This document shows, piece by piece, positions 9,477-17,474 of a stretch of DNA of 33,234 nucleotides. The translations under genes were made by a program, and so were the position numbers. The stretch comes from a virus. The stretch's first letter is position 1. Each line of letters begins with the position of its first letter. The DNA is taken from positions 1 to 33,234 of the IMG/VR virus record IMGVR_UViG_3300023196_000692; one strand, written 5' to 3'. The notes below the pieces were generated by a model. That model did not search any database. It was not told where the DNA came from and saw only the letters and a program-made list of their open reading frames with translations.

Positions 9477-11467
9477 TATTGCCCCGTACTCACTTTGTAT
9501 TCCAAACCAAGCAACGTAAAAAATAATGGTGCTGATTGTGAAATGGTTATTTGCCCTTGGTTATCATAACCCATTAAAGGCATAATTCTTTTCTTCCCTG
9601 TAAAAATATTATTACTACCAAGAGTAACAGGAAATGTTTCTACAGATACATCACTACCGTTAAGCGTAATGTTTTCTGTTAAGTATAAAATTAATGTTGC
9701 TTCTAGTATTCTTTTTTTCATGCCAATAATTGTGCCACTTGGTAATTGTGTTTCAACAGGCATGGTTGTAATTGTTGGTGTGTAATCTAATCCTACTTCA
9801 ATGTAAGTAGCTGGAGTTTCATCAGACGTTATAGCACCAGAGGATACAGTTTCATCCGCTAGTGTTCTTCCGTTATTAATTACTTTAACTGACTTTGCTT
9901 CTAAATGTGTTAATCCCGATATTGATGTACTACCAGGTAAGTTTCCCGCCACCGTAGAATATTGAACAGCACTATCTAAGGTAAAATCATCATTCCATTT
10001 TTCTACATAGTAAACTGTTGAACCATTAATAGATCGTTTGATAACAAAGTATGTTGTATCAACATCAACACCTACATTAATAAAATCACCATCGGTTGTT
10101 TGAGAAGAGGGGGCTACTACTTGTTGTCCTTTAAGAATAGAATATGTTGTTAGGTTTCCATCTGTTCCATTGACAATCAATAGTAAATCCCCTTCATCTG
10201 TCGATGTTGCTCTTCGTAAAGCCATATCGCTGGGTGCTTTAAGTAAGTGTGATGATAGTAAAGAAATATTATTTGAGATGTATGATAACTCTACATCAGA
10301 AAAGTTAAACTCTCTTAATGATTTACCAGACCTTTGAATAAATAATGTACCACTCTCTGCTATAACAGGGCGTATACCATCTTTACTTCCTCTTCTTGTT
10401 GATGGTCTAACAACAATATTAGAAGGAGTAATAGGATTTAAGTCTGATTGCGGTAAATAAAATTCACCACCCTTAGTAAATAATTGTAAATCTCTTCCAC
10501 TAACAATACCGTTAATGGCGTTCATTTGATCTGTGTCTATAGTAAAAAATATTCCATCATCATCTAAACCCTCACCAGGATTAAAATCAAAAAAATCATT
10601 TACCCTAGAAGCCCACACACCTGTTGGTAATGTTTTACTACCACCAAAATATAATCTCCCTTCATGAAATACACAGGACCGTGGATACCCGTAAGTACCA
10701 GACCAGGCATCAACGTAATCTGTTTCTAAAACCCAATCACCATTTGCTAAAGCATCCGTAGAAAAGAACGGTACTTCGACAATTGCCTTAACAGATGTTG
10801 CTGAAGTAAAATCAATTATTCTTGCTCTACCTATTCCGTCTTTTGCTTCAACATAATCATTAATATTACCACTTGCAAAAACACTAGCGGAAGCTGTTAG
10901 TGTAACATTACCATCAACAGCAGAAGGGGTAACTGTTCCCGAAGGTTCAGAAGTTGATAAAGTAAAAGCATACTTAGGTGTAAAGTCAAAACTAATATCA
11001 CTTATAGTCCAGGTGCTATGTGATCCACCTCTAACTATTTTTTTAGGGGCCATGTCCTCTTGCACAATAATTAATGTGTCAGCAGACTGTGTCCAATTCA
11101 TTGTACCAATATTAGCCGAAGCAATACTTGTTGTTAAATAATCATCACTCCCACCATTAATACCTGTTTGTAATACACCGCCTTTGTAAACATACATTCT
11201 ATTATTAACAAACAACAACATATACGATTGTGTTGTAGAAAATTCAAAAGGTACTAAACGACATCCATTTTGCGGATTAGACGCAGAAGGTATAGTTCCT
11301 ACATACTGAAGTCCAGGCCTTCTTGTAACTCCACCTTGAGGTTGCACTAAAACATTTGTTGCGGAAGCTAATCCGTTATAATATTGTTTAATATCGGTTC
11401 TACTTCTTAATAGGGGATCAATCTCACCTGTCGTAAAGTTAGACTGAAAGTTCGTAACTCTACTCAT
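9476..11467 (-). CDS. Tail tubular protein B (nozzle), T7 gp12-like
   Basis: The N-terminus is diagnostic of the T7 gp12 family: NFQSNFTTGEIDPLLRSRTD, then YYNGLASATNVLVQPQGG and TRRPGLQYVG. The tail of this family forms the nozzle of the short podoviral tail. The 663-residue length is typical of marine podoviruses and shorter than T7 gp12 (about 794). The rest is beta-rich, with a GRLYFGGSKTLPTGVWASR motif (about residues 270-290) that is also recurrent in the family. The gene directly follows tail tubular A, overlapping it by one base, which is the canonical order. Confidence 0.92.
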   Translation of the reverse strand: MSRVTNFQSNFTTGEIDPLLRSRTDIKQYYNGLASATNVLVQPQGGVTRRPGLQYVGTIPSASNPQNGCRLVPFEFSTTQSYMLLFVNNRMYVYKGGVLQTGINGGSDDYLTTSIASANIGTMNWTQSADTLIIVQEDMAPKKIVRGGSHSTWTISDISFDFTPKYAFTLSTSEPSGTVTPSAVDGNVTLTASASVFASGNINDYVEAKDGIGRARIIDFTSATSVKAIVEVPFFSTDALANGDWVLETDYVDAWSGTYGYPRSCVFHEGRLYFGGSKTLPTGVWASRVNDFFDFNPGEGLDDDGIFFTIDTDQMNAINGIVSGRDLQLFTKGGEFYLPQSDLNPITPSNIVVRPSTRRGSKDGIRPVIAESGTLFIQRSGKSLREFNFSDVELSYISNNISLLSSHLLKAPSDMALRRATSTDEGDLLLIVNGTDGNLTTYSILKGQQVVAPSSQTTDGDFINVGVDVDTTYFVIKRSINGSTVYYVEKWNDDFTLDSAVQYSTVAGNLPGSTSISGLTHLEAKSVKVINNGRTLADETVSSGAITSDETPATYIEVGLDYTPTITTMPVETQLPSGTIIGMKKRILEATLILYLTENITLNGSDVSVETFPVTLGSNNIFTGKKRIMPLMGYDNQGQITISQSAPLFFTLLGLEYKVSTGQ

Positions 11468-12084
11468 TATTTTCTAATTTCTACTAATGGAAAATCTACT
11501 ATTGCTTGAGGAGGATTTCCTCTGCCATCTATATTCATTGCTTGTCTAAAATAACCACCACGATTATTTTCTGAAGGACCACCTAAAGCAATATTACGCC
11601 AGTAGTTTCCCTTTTCTGTTTGATCAGTAATTGGTTCTGCTAAATGCCACGCCATCATGTACTTTAATAATTGCACAAAGTATGTTGGCATTAAATCTTC
11701 TGGAACTCGGTAAACGTAATCTATGTAAATAGTTGTTTCATTTGTAAACAATTCATTACCGTATATTTCAAAGGATTGTATAGGATGAGTAAAGGTATTT
11801 GATGTATTAAAAACAGCAATAGGGTTTCCCGCTATAGCATCTGCTGGAAGAGGGTAAGCATACTTCCATTCATTTATAGGTGTTGTTGTTGATTGTGCTA
11901 AGACAACTTTCTTTGTACCCCATGACCATTTATACATAGTCAAGGTTGAGTCTCTAATGTCTGGATATAAAGCCTGGCATAGTCCACTTGCTTCAGTTCC
12001 ATCTGTAAAGGAGGTGATAACATTAGCCCCAAGCATCCTTAGAGCATCAGCACATATTCCCACATCTGTATCACCACTAGCCAT
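11467..12084 (-). CDS. Tail tubular protein A (adaptor), T7 gp11-like
   Basis: This 205-residue protein matches the gp11 family, the ring that joins portal to nozzle. It opens with DVGICADALRMLGANVITSF, then SGLCQALYPDIRDSTL and a W-rich stretch (MYKWSWGTKKVVLA), followed by EWKYAYPLPADAI and a C-terminal helix around YFVQLLKYMMAWHLAEPIT. All of these are characteristic of this adaptor family. A good ribosome-binding site (AAGGA) lies 4 bases before the ATG, immediately downstream of a strong hairpin, so its expression may be set apart from that of the capsid genes upstream. Confidence 0.92.
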   Translation of the reverse strand: MASGDTDVGICADALRMLGANVITSFTDGTEASGLCQALYPDIRDSTLTMYKWSWGTKKVVLAQSTTTPINEWKYAYPLPADAIAGNPIAVFNTSNTFTHPIQSFEIYGNELFTNETTIYIDYVYRVPEDLMPTYFVQLLKYMMAWHLAEPITDQTEKGNYWRNIALGGPSENNRGGYFRQAMNIDGRGNPPQAIVDFPLVEIRK

Positions 12085-12100
12085 AATATCCTTTTGTAAA

Positions 12101-12118
12101 AGGGGGCCGAAGCCCCCT
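12101..12118 (-). terminator. Rho-independent-type hairpin between capsid and tail genes
   Basis: Read on the minus strand, the sequence forms AGGGGGC-TTCG-GCCCCCT, a perfect 7-bp GC-rich stem capped by a stable UUCG tetraloop and followed by TTTA. It lies just after the stop of the 91-residue gene and abuts the ribosome-binding site of tail tubular A. The short T-run suggests a partial rather than absolute stop, which would lower tail transcripts relative to capsid; it could also protect the 3' end of the capsid mRNA. Confidence 0.75.
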
Positions 12119-12130
12119 CGTTAGTTAAGT

Positions 12131-12406
12131 TTAGTCTGAGTCAGTAACAGCTATAGTCGTACCGTCACTCACATCTACAACGCCAGAAGCATTGGACAAA
12201 ACAATAGAAATTACCATTGTTGGTGCATCGCTATCATATAAGAACATGACATCGCCCACTTTCAATAGGTCACTTGCAGTATTGAAATATCCAGAAGAAT
12301 TCATATCCGCTGTACTATCTGTAGTAGTATAGGTCCACATCGCTGGTGCAGTACCAGCTCGGCTATTACCACCAATCGGATTTAATCCGTCAATTGAAAA
12401 GGCCAT
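12131..12406 (-). CDS. Small head protein, possible capsid decoration protein
   Basis: The 91-residue product begins MAFSIDGLNPIGGNSRAGTAPAMWTYTT and continues with a predicted beta-rich fold (GYFNTASDLLKVGDVMFLYD, then a Val/Ser/Ala-rich end). Proteins of this style, with an early NPIGG followed by AP.MW.Y.T, are commonly encoded directly after the major capsid gene of marine podoviruses. A head decoration or stabilising role is inference from position, size and composition. It starts one base after the capsid stop, and a strong hairpin follows its own stop, which groups it with the capsid transcript. Confidence 0.72.
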   Translation of the reverse strand: MAFSIDGLNPIGGNSRAGTAPAMWTYTTTDSTADMNSSGYFNTASDLLKVGDVMFLYDSDAPTMVISIVLSNASGVVDVSDGTTIAVTDSD

Positions 12407-12407
12407 A

Positions 12408-13250
12408 TTAAGACTCCCTACAAGTTATCTCAACAATACCTTCAGCATCAATGCCAACAGCACCAGCAGAGAACATAGAGTTCACTAAGAATGATGCCTT
12501 TTCAGGTATGTAGTTGATTTCAGTTTTTTGTGCCATATTCTCGGCTAAACCCACACTAGATTTATGCCATGCTAAAACAGTTCTATCTAAAGAACCATCA
12601 ACAGCTAGGCCACCTTCATCACGATCACCAATAGTGATAAATTTAAATCCTAAAAATGAATCTAAGGACCCTGTTGCAAGAACGCGAACAGTGTTACTAT
12701 CAATAGACTTTACATCAGCTTCATCTAATAGACCTTGCATACTCTTAGCGTGACATAGAATAAATCTATCTTCCGCTGGTACGTTTTTCGTATCCATTAG
12801 TTGTTTAGCTTTTAAAAGTTTATCAACGTTTAAGTTAGTATTAGAACCACCAATTGAGTTGGCTACAGTTAAAGATGTTCCAGCACCATCAATCGCATCA
12901 ATGATCATTTGATCAAGTCTACGCCCAATAGCTTTTGAAACTACTTCTACTAGTTCTCTTCTTTCGTCAAAGTTTACCTTTGCTTGCATAAAAATATCAC
13001 TATATTCACCAGCAGAGAAATCTGTCATAGATACAGATACTTGACTGTGAGCAACACCCAATGGAGTAATGTCCGCTTGAGGTACTCTTAATGTAGCACT
13101 ACCTTTACCAATTTTAGGAAACTTGTATGTATTGCCCTCTACTCCCGATCTTAATCGAACAGTATCACGAAGCACACTTGATGCTTGGTAAGCCTGTTTA
13201 ACTTCAGAATCAAAAAGAGTAACATAAGCAGTAGATAATGTTAAAGACAT
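12408..13250 (-). CDS. Major capsid protein
   Basis: This 280-residue protein has the hallmarks of the capsid type found in short-tailed marine phages: an N-terminal LSTAYVTLFDSEVKQAYQ, a VEGNTYKFPKIGKG segment, then VNFDERRELVEVVSKAIGRR (the spine helix region) and a C-terminal AENMAQKTEINYIPEKASFL. It is preceded by the scaffold gene and followed by a small head protein. A 143-base leader separates it from the scaffold, unlike the overlapping genes around it, and contains a candidate promoter. A clear AAAGGAAAAG ribosome-binding site precedes the ATG. High expression is expected. Confidence 0.92.
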   Translation of the reverse strand: MSLTLSTAYVTLFDSEVKQAYQASSVLRDTVRLRSGVEGNTYKFPKIGKGSATLRVPQADITPLGVAHSQVSVSMTDFSAGEYSDIFMQAKVNFDERRELVEVVSKAIGRRLDQMIIDAIDGAGTSLTVANSIGGSNTNLNVDKLLKAKQLMDTKNVPAEDRFILCHAKSMQGLLDEADVKSIDSNTVRVLATGSLDSFLGFKFITIGDRDEGGLAVDGSLDRTVLAWHKSSVGLAENMAQKTEINYIPEKASFLVNSMFSAGAVGIDAEGIVEITCRES

Positions 13251-13365
13251 AATATCTTTTCCTTTTAATTAATAAGTTTGATTTCAGTTGTTCGATTAAC
13301 TCGGCTGAATATATAAATGTTCGGCCATAAAAAATATGGTTGTCGATCTAAGAAAGCTATTTCAT

Positions 13366-13393
13366 ATTATAAAAAATTTGTGAAGGTGTACAA
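13366..13393 (-). promoter_or_regulatory. Candidate sigma70-type promoter ahead of the capsid gene
   Basis: On the minus strand, a perfect TATAAT (13366-13371) lies 16 bases after TTGTAC (13388-13393), which overlaps the end of the scaffold gene. Transcription from here would give a leader of about 110 bases to the capsid ATG at 13250. The leader contains a small CCATA/TATGG hairpin (13325-13339). The -35 element is poor (3 of 6 consensus bases). The unusual length of this gap in an otherwise overlapping operon supports a regulatory role. Confidence 0.45.
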
Positions 13394-14218
13394 TTATGCA
13401 ACAGGTACTTTCACCGATCCACCGTAGGCTTTCTCAAATGCTTTTTCTACTCTATCTCTATATGCTTTGTCCGTTAAATATCGTGGATCAGCAATCATAG
13501 AATTAAGTTCATCACCAGAAGGTTGTCCTTCTATGTCAACAGATTGAGTAGGAATAGTTTGTTCCCCGTAGTATCGTCTAATTTTATTTAATACTTTTAT
13601 ACCATCAGCAGTTCCCGCCATTGCTTGAAACTCATTCATGTCATCCGCACCCAATACACCTTTGCGTACTAAGCCTTTAGCAAAGTCACGAATACCAGAA
13701 ACTAATTGATCAGCATTAGGTCCTAATTTTTTTAACTCTTGTTCTCTTGCAAACTTTGTATCTTCTGTATTAGCTTCCGTAATAGATAACACGCCCTGGG
13801 CTAATTCATCATACGCACCTTGGGTAATACCATGCTTTAAAGACCAATCATGGAATGTCTTTACTGTAGGATCATCCATTGCAAGATTTTTATCAGAGAA
13901 TACTTCGGTGTTATATTCTTTAGGAGCTTTGTGTTTACCTTGTTTAAATTGTGTTTCTAATTCCGTATATGACTTAGCTAACTTTTCTAACTCTGGTCCA
14001 TCATCACTCCAAAACTTTTCTGGAATAAAATCGGGTCTTTCGTATTCTATATCATTTGGTTCTTGACCATCCTCTGCTATTGTCGCTGGTTCATTTGATT
14101 TATCTTGATGTGATAATTCTTCATTAACTTTAGGTGTACTATCTTCTACTACCTCATTTGCTAATCCATCTAGTAATCCTGTATCTTGTTGTGTTTCTTG
14201 TACTGCTTCTTCAGCCAT
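13394..14218 (-). CDS. Capsid scaffolding protein
   Basis: The 274-residue product is acidic and mostly helical, beginning with a low-complexity Glu/Gln-rich region (MAEEAVQETQQDTGLLDGL). A FIPEKFWSDDGPELEKLAKSYTELE segment (about residues 65-90) follows; it is characteristic of podoviral scaffolds that precede the capsid gene. The remaining part has long amphipathic helices and a short basic C-terminus (AYGGSVKVPVA) that would contact the coat protein. It overlaps the Bbp19-like gene by 8 bases and is followed by the capsid gene. Family and position agree. Confidence 0.87.
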   Translation of the reverse strand: MAEEAVQETQQDTGLLDGLANEVVEDSTPKVNEELSHQDKSNEPATIAEDGQEPNDIEYERPDFIPEKFWSDDGPELEKLAKSYTELETQFKQGKHKAPKEYNTEVFSDKNLAMDDPTVKTFHDWSLKHGITQGAYDELAQGVLSITEANTEDTKFAREQELKKLGPNADQLVSGIRDFAKGLVRKGVLGADDMNEFQAMAGTADGIKVLNKIRRYYGEQTIPTQSVDIEGQPSGDELNSMIADPRYLTDKAYRDRVEKAFEKAYGGSVKVPVA

Positions 14219-14516
14219 TTTTAACCCTTTCTATTCTTGATTTTATTTCTCTGACTATTGAGTTTTGTCCTTCTCTTGCATAACCAAATGAAGGTTCAGC
14301 CCCAGGTATCCACGCTGGTTGATCAATAGTTTTACTTTGTAAATGCTTGAGTAATTTTTCACCATCATCTGTAGTAAAAACTCGTAAGTATAAACGATCT
14401 AATTCATCTTGATCTTGATGTTGATTTTTTGTTAGCTTGACAGCATTAGCATTAACACCTTGCCATCCAGGATCATTTATTGATTGTATATGTTCTGATT
14501 GTTCTTTCTTAATCAA
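14211..14516 (-). CDS. Bbp19-like small protein between portal and scaffold
   Basis: This 101-residue protein contains LYLRVFTTDDGEKLLKHLQSK followed by a short loop and GYAREGQNSIVREIKSRI. That arrangement is typical of the Bbp19 family, small helical proteins encoded between portal and scaffold in many podoviruses; their function is not established. It overlaps the portal gene by 4 bases (ATGA) and the scaffold by 8, so its translation is coupled to both. The first 35 residues are variable and polar. Confidence 0.72.
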   Translation of the reverse strand: MIKKEQSEHIQSINDPGWQGVNANAVKLTKNQHQDQDELDRLYLRVFTTDDGEKLLKHLQSKTIDQPAWIPGAEPSFGYAREGQNSIVREIKSRIERVKNG

Positions 14517-16111
14517 GCACCCACCTCATTTGCTACTGCCGATGCTGGTTCTTCCAAAGGAGGGGAACCAGGAGGACCACCTTGTCCACCTTGCATTTGC
14601 ATAGCTTGAGCTTGGGCCATTTGCATTGCTTGTTGTTGTATCATTTCTCTTTCTTCGTTTGTTGTACGAAGAGTTGAGCTGACACCTAATTTGTCTGCGA
14701 TGAAATCTGCAATCGCATCTGGTTTAACTGTTGACATACCACCAGGTCCTAATGCTTGACACATTTGGAATAATTGCATGGCTTCATTTACTTCTTCCAT
14801 GTTCTGTGCTTTAGCTAATGGGGATACAGGAATAACTTTTACTTCTAAGCCATTAACTTTTAAAGGCATTTCAATTAAACCTTTTTCATCCATAATCATT
14901 AATGTTCTTTTAATAATCGGAACCATTGTTTCTGTAATCAATCTACCAAAAGACGCACCAAGATTTTGTGCTAGTTCTTTCATTCTTTCTACAACTTCGG
15001 TAGCTGATCTTGCACTCATGTTGTCGGGAGGAAGGCTTTCATCCATGAGCATCTTTTTAATACTAATAACTAAATCATTAATAACTAATTGCGTAACATT
15101 AAAATCACCAGCACGGGGAAGAGGGGCCAATGAAGCACCTTGTGGTCCACCGTTTCTTGCAACAGGAATAACTGCTCCAGGTACAATTTTAATTGTTTGC
15201 GGATTTAACACACCATCATCACTTGCTGTGTACACACCGGAGATAGCAATAGATGCGTTCTTTAATAATAATTCTTTTGTTTTATTTAATGTTTTAATAT
15301 CGGGTAATGCGGATACAAGAGGACCTCTACCGTAAACTTCACCAGCCACTTTAGTAAAGCGACTAACAATCCACGGGCTGTTATCCATATCTCTGTATAC
15401 TAATTCTGATTGTGATTTTTCATGGATGACATGATAACAATAAGTACCCATTTCTAAATCGTAAATAGTTGCTTCTAATAATTCTACATCTTCCCCTGGT
15501 TTATTTTTCATTAACTCTAAAACAGCATCGGGTATACTTGCATCTGGCCATTGACGAAGAATAGCTTCACCTCTTACTTTCATTCTACGATAAACGTTAT
15601 CAATAGAACCGTAAGGACCTTCTTCTAAGGCAACAAGATACTGAGGAACGGGAGTAAAAACAATAGGATTAACATCATCACCAGGTTGTACTAACATTAC
15701 CGCAGTACCAACAGCTAGGTCTAAAATAAATTCACCCATTGCTAAATCAAAGTTTGATTGTCGTAAAACAGAAAATAATTTATCTAAGTACATATCCAAT
15801 GCCATCTGTACTTCTTGTTTGTTTGCTTCTGGTATTTCGTTTCCTGGTTCTAGTCTGCACCATTTTTTATATGGTGGAAATAATCCCGATTGTATTTTAT
15901 TAGCAAAGCGTTGCGTTGAGTCTATGGCTGTAGAGTCAAAGACTACGTTCATTTTGTTTTGACCAGGAACACCGCCTTCATAAAAACCATCGTATAAATT
16001 ACGTTGTGGTAAAGCATAACGATAGCAATCCTCATAAATAGATCGCCAGTTATCTTTACGAGATAGGGCTTTTTGATGCCTACCAATAATGTCTTTAATG
16101 GGTAATGGCAT
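14513..16111 (-). CDS. Head-to-tail connector / portal protein, T7 gp8-like
   Basis: The 532-residue product is the portal through which DNA is packaged and released. The N-terminus (RHQKALSRKDNWRSIYEDCYRYALPQ) and the following FDSTAIDSTQRFANKIQSGLFPP are signature segments of the T7-type head-tail connector family. Middle residues about 340-400 include KKMLMDESLPPDNMSARSATEV, the wing/stem region. The C-terminus is a Gln/Met/Ala-rich helix ending in Pro/Gly-rich residues. Length fits T7 gp8 (536). The downstream Bbp19-like gene overlaps it by ATGA. Confidence 0.94.
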   Translation of the reverse strand: MPLPIKDIIGRHQKALSRKDNWRSIYEDCYRYALPQRNLYDGFYEGGVPGQNKMNVVFDSTAIDSTQRFANKIQSGLFPPYKKWCRLEPGNEIPEANKQEVQMALDMYLDKLFSVLRQSNFDLAMGEFILDLAVGTAVMLVQPGDDVNPIVFTPVPQYLVALEEGPYGSIDNVYRRMKVRGEAILRQWPDASIPDAVLELMKNKPGEDVELLEATIYDLEMGTYCYHVIHEKSQSELVYRDMDNSPWIVSRFTKVAGEVYGRGPLVSALPDIKTLNKTKELLLKNASIAISGVYTASDDGVLNPQTIKIVPGAVIPVARNGGPQGASLAPLPRAGDFNVTQLVINDLVISIKKMLMDESLPPDNMSARSATEVVERMKELAQNLGASFGRLITETMVPIIKRTLMIMDEKGLIEMPLKVNGLEVKVIPVSPLAKAQNMEEVNEAMQLFQMCQALGPGGMSTVKPDAIADFIADKLGVSSTLRTTNEEREMIQQQAMQMAQAQAMQMQGGQGGPPGSPPLEEPASAVANEVGA

Positions 16112-16114
16112 TAA

Positions 16115-16228
16115 TTAAAATAAACCAACAATAATAATAACAACTATAACTAAACCAGCTACAACTGTAATTTGGCTTTTTTTATTTAATGAGACAAACC
16201 AATCTTTAATATTTTTTAGCTTTTCCAT
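16115..16228 (-). CDS. Small single-span membrane protein
   Basis: A 37-residue ORF begins MEKLKNIKDWFVSLNKKSQ and ends in one uninterrupted hydrophobic segment (ITVVAGLVIVVIIIVGLF). It is therefore a membrane protein with a short basic cytoplasmic head, running to the end of the chain. It overlaps the upstream basic protein gene by 23 bases and stops 3 bases before the portal ATG, so it fills the gap exactly. I do not recognise a family. It could be a small holin-like or virion membrane protein; its setting among structural genes leans to the latter. Confidence 0.6.
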   Translation of the reverse strand: MEKLKNIKDWFVSLNKKSQITVVAGLVIVVIIIVGLF

Positions 16229-16367
16229 ATTTCCTTTTCATATCACCTTTAGGTGTATTTTTAATTTTACCGCCAGTAGAAGAAGCAAACGCTTTTGCAC
16301 CAGCCATACCTTTCTTTGAATAACTAAAATTTTTAGTCTTTCCGTCTTTAGTCACCACTTTCGGCAT
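16206..16367 (-). CDS. Small basic protein (53 aa)
   Basis: This ORF starts MPKVVTKDGKTKNFSYSKKGMAGAKAFA and ends in KRKYGKAKKY, with about a third Lys plus Arg. Very small basic proteins that begin MPKV..KDGK and carry a YSKKGMA segment are frequent near phage packaging and portal genes; their function is unknown, with nucleic-acid binding the obvious guess. A good ribosome-binding site (AAGGAG) lies 7 bases before the ATG. It overlaps both its neighbours. Confidence 0.68.
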   Translation of the reverse strand: MPKVVTKDGKTKNFSYSKKGMAGAKAFASSTGGKIKNTPKGDMKRKYGKAKKY

Positions 16368-16476
16368 CTTCGTTCTCCTTTATTTTTTCAGCAATCTTCT
16401 CTTGATTAGAAGGCTCATCCTTAAATCGTGGATTGCGTATGTAAATTTCTTCAGCCAAGTTTTGATCCTGTGTCAC
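16348..16476 (-). CDS. Short ORF (up to 42 aa), non-ATG start
   Basis: An open frame reads VTQDQNLAEEIYIRNPRFKD and on to a Glu/Lys-rich end, overlapping the genes on both sides (26 and 20 bases). Its only possible starts are GTG at 16476, directly after an in-frame stop, or TTG six codons later with an AGGA upstream. The EEIYIRNPRFKD segment looks like real protein rather than random sequence, and without it the stretch between the 90- and 53-residue genes would be an unusual gap in this dense region. No function can be assigned. Confidence 0.42.
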   Translation of the reverse strand: MTQDQNLAEEIYIRNPRFKDEPSNQEKIAEKIKENEDAESGD

Positions 16477-16723
16477 CTAATAATATTTTTCTTTTATTTC
16501 TAACCGAAGCTACTTCGGTCATACCATCTGTTGTATCTAAATTATTTTTTCTAGTAGAACGAATCATTTTTGTTCTTGATACTGTTGTACTTTCTGGAAC
16601 AGTTTTTTTAACAATAGAAGATTTAGATTGTACTTCTGGCCTTCTTTCTGATGACCCAGAACTTGCTCTTCTTATTTTTTCTATATTTTTTTTAACTAAT
16701 TTAACTACTGGATTTCCACCCAT
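16451..16723 (-). CDS. Small basic protein (90 aa), related to its upstream neighbour
   Basis: The product is strongly basic and Ser/Thr-rich, with a predicted N-terminal helix (VVKLVKKNIEKIRRASSG) and a disordered middle. Its end, SVRNKRKILLGDTGSKLG, resembles the SLRSNRRMLLNPENEPTGV segment of the adjacent 83-residue protein, suggesting a shared short motif or old duplication. It starts on the last base of that gene. Phage proteins with an R-R-x-L-L then Gly-rich end are often found beside portal and terminase genes; the role is unknown. Confidence 0.6.
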   Translation of the reverse strand: MGGNPVVKLVKKNIEKIRRASSGSSERRPEVQSKSSIVKKTVPESTTVSRTKMIRSTRKNNLDTTDGMTEVASVRNKRKILLGDTGSKLG

Positions 16724-16974
16724 TATGACCTCCTAATTGTTTCATACGGATCTCTCACCGATACGGTGTCCGTAAGTGTTGGGCCTACGCCCGTAGGTTC
16801 GTTTTCTGGGTTCAGTAACATTCGTCTATTTGAACGAAGTGATTTTGTGCGTGAAGCAATTTTTTTTAATTCTGATTTTCTTTTTGCATTAGCTATTTCT
16901 TCTCTTTCATTTTGAGCATCAATTACCGATTGTGGCATTTCTGGTTCTTTTGGCTTTTGAAATAAACTTCCCAT
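16723..16974 (-). CDS. Small basic protein (83 aa) near portal
   Basis: This protein begins MGSLFQKPKEPEMPQSVIDAQ, a Pro-rich start followed by a charged helix (EREEIANAKRKSELKKI) and then a basic SLRSNRRMLLNPENEP segment. The N-terminal style (short hydrophobic start, then KPK.P..P) is common in small podoviral head-joining or minor structural proteins next to the portal. It overlaps its neighbours by one base each. Function unknown; minor virion or head-assembly protein is the likely reading. Confidence 0.6.
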   Translation of the reverse strand: MGSLFQKPKEPEMPQSVIDAQNEREEIANAKRKSELKKIASRTKSLRSNRRMLLNPENEPTGVGPTLTDTVSVRDPYETIRRS

Positions 16975-17474
16975 TAATATATCCTTGCGTACATTTCCCA
17001 GTCTGATTGATCAGTACCAAACTTTCGCAATACGCCTTCGCTGGTAAAATACATTGCTTTGATCCATTTGTGAGCCACAACATTTGACGAACAAACTGTG
17101 CATTGCAAACGATGTAATTTTAATTGACTAGCAACTAAATCAAAAAATTTTAATGAGCCTTTATGAAATTTCATTTTATGTTTTGGTAAATCTTTATCGG
17201 GTATCATCCAAAATTCTACAACATGGTTCCAGTAAGGAAGTATGCCCCAACAATTTATGGGCTGTTCTTTATCAAAAAAAGTATACGCAGTTCCCACATC
17301 ATTGGCTTGATCAATATACGAAAAGTAATCTTCGTGATGACTTATCACACTTAGATCAACATCATTGAGTTCCATTAATTTTAAATGATCCGCTTTAAAT
17401 GGTTCTATGCGTAACTCATGTCCATCTAAACCGAACAAGGTATTCATGTCATTGTAATCATAAATATCAAGCAT
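16974..17474 (-). CDS. Gp13-family / GNAT-like protein
   Basis: The 166-residue product looks like the phage Gp13-like (DUF2833) family, whose fold is GNAT-like. Segments NCWGILPYWNHVVEFWMIPDK (beta strands 4 and 5), then a helix with KGSLKFFDLVASQLKLHRLQC and VVAHKWIKAMYFTSEGVLRKFG at the C-terminus follow the acetyltransferase order. The acetyl-CoA pyrophosphate loop (Q/R-x-x-G-x-G/A) is not evident, so enzymatic activity is doubtful. In T7, gp13 is needed for virion assembly. It is encoded directly after TerL, sharing one base with its stop. Confidence 0.7.
   Translation of the reverse strand: MLDIYDYNDMNTLFGLDGHELRIEPFKADHLKLMELNDVDLSVISHHEDYFSYIDQANDVGTAYTFFDKEQPINCWGILPYWNHVVEFWMIPDKDLPKHKMKFHKGSLKFFDLVASQLKLHRLQCTVCSSNVVAHKWIKAMYFTSEGVLRKFGTDQSDWEMYARIY

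Noticed and set aside
13251-13393. GGCCGAA/TTCAGCC imperfect hairpin in the capsid leader
   Set aside because: One mismatch and a long AT loop make it too weak to annotate as a terminator.
16428-16736. Plus-strand ORF opposite the small basic genes
   Set aside because: Antisense to the 90-residue gene, with no ribosome-binding site and composition mirroring the sense gene.
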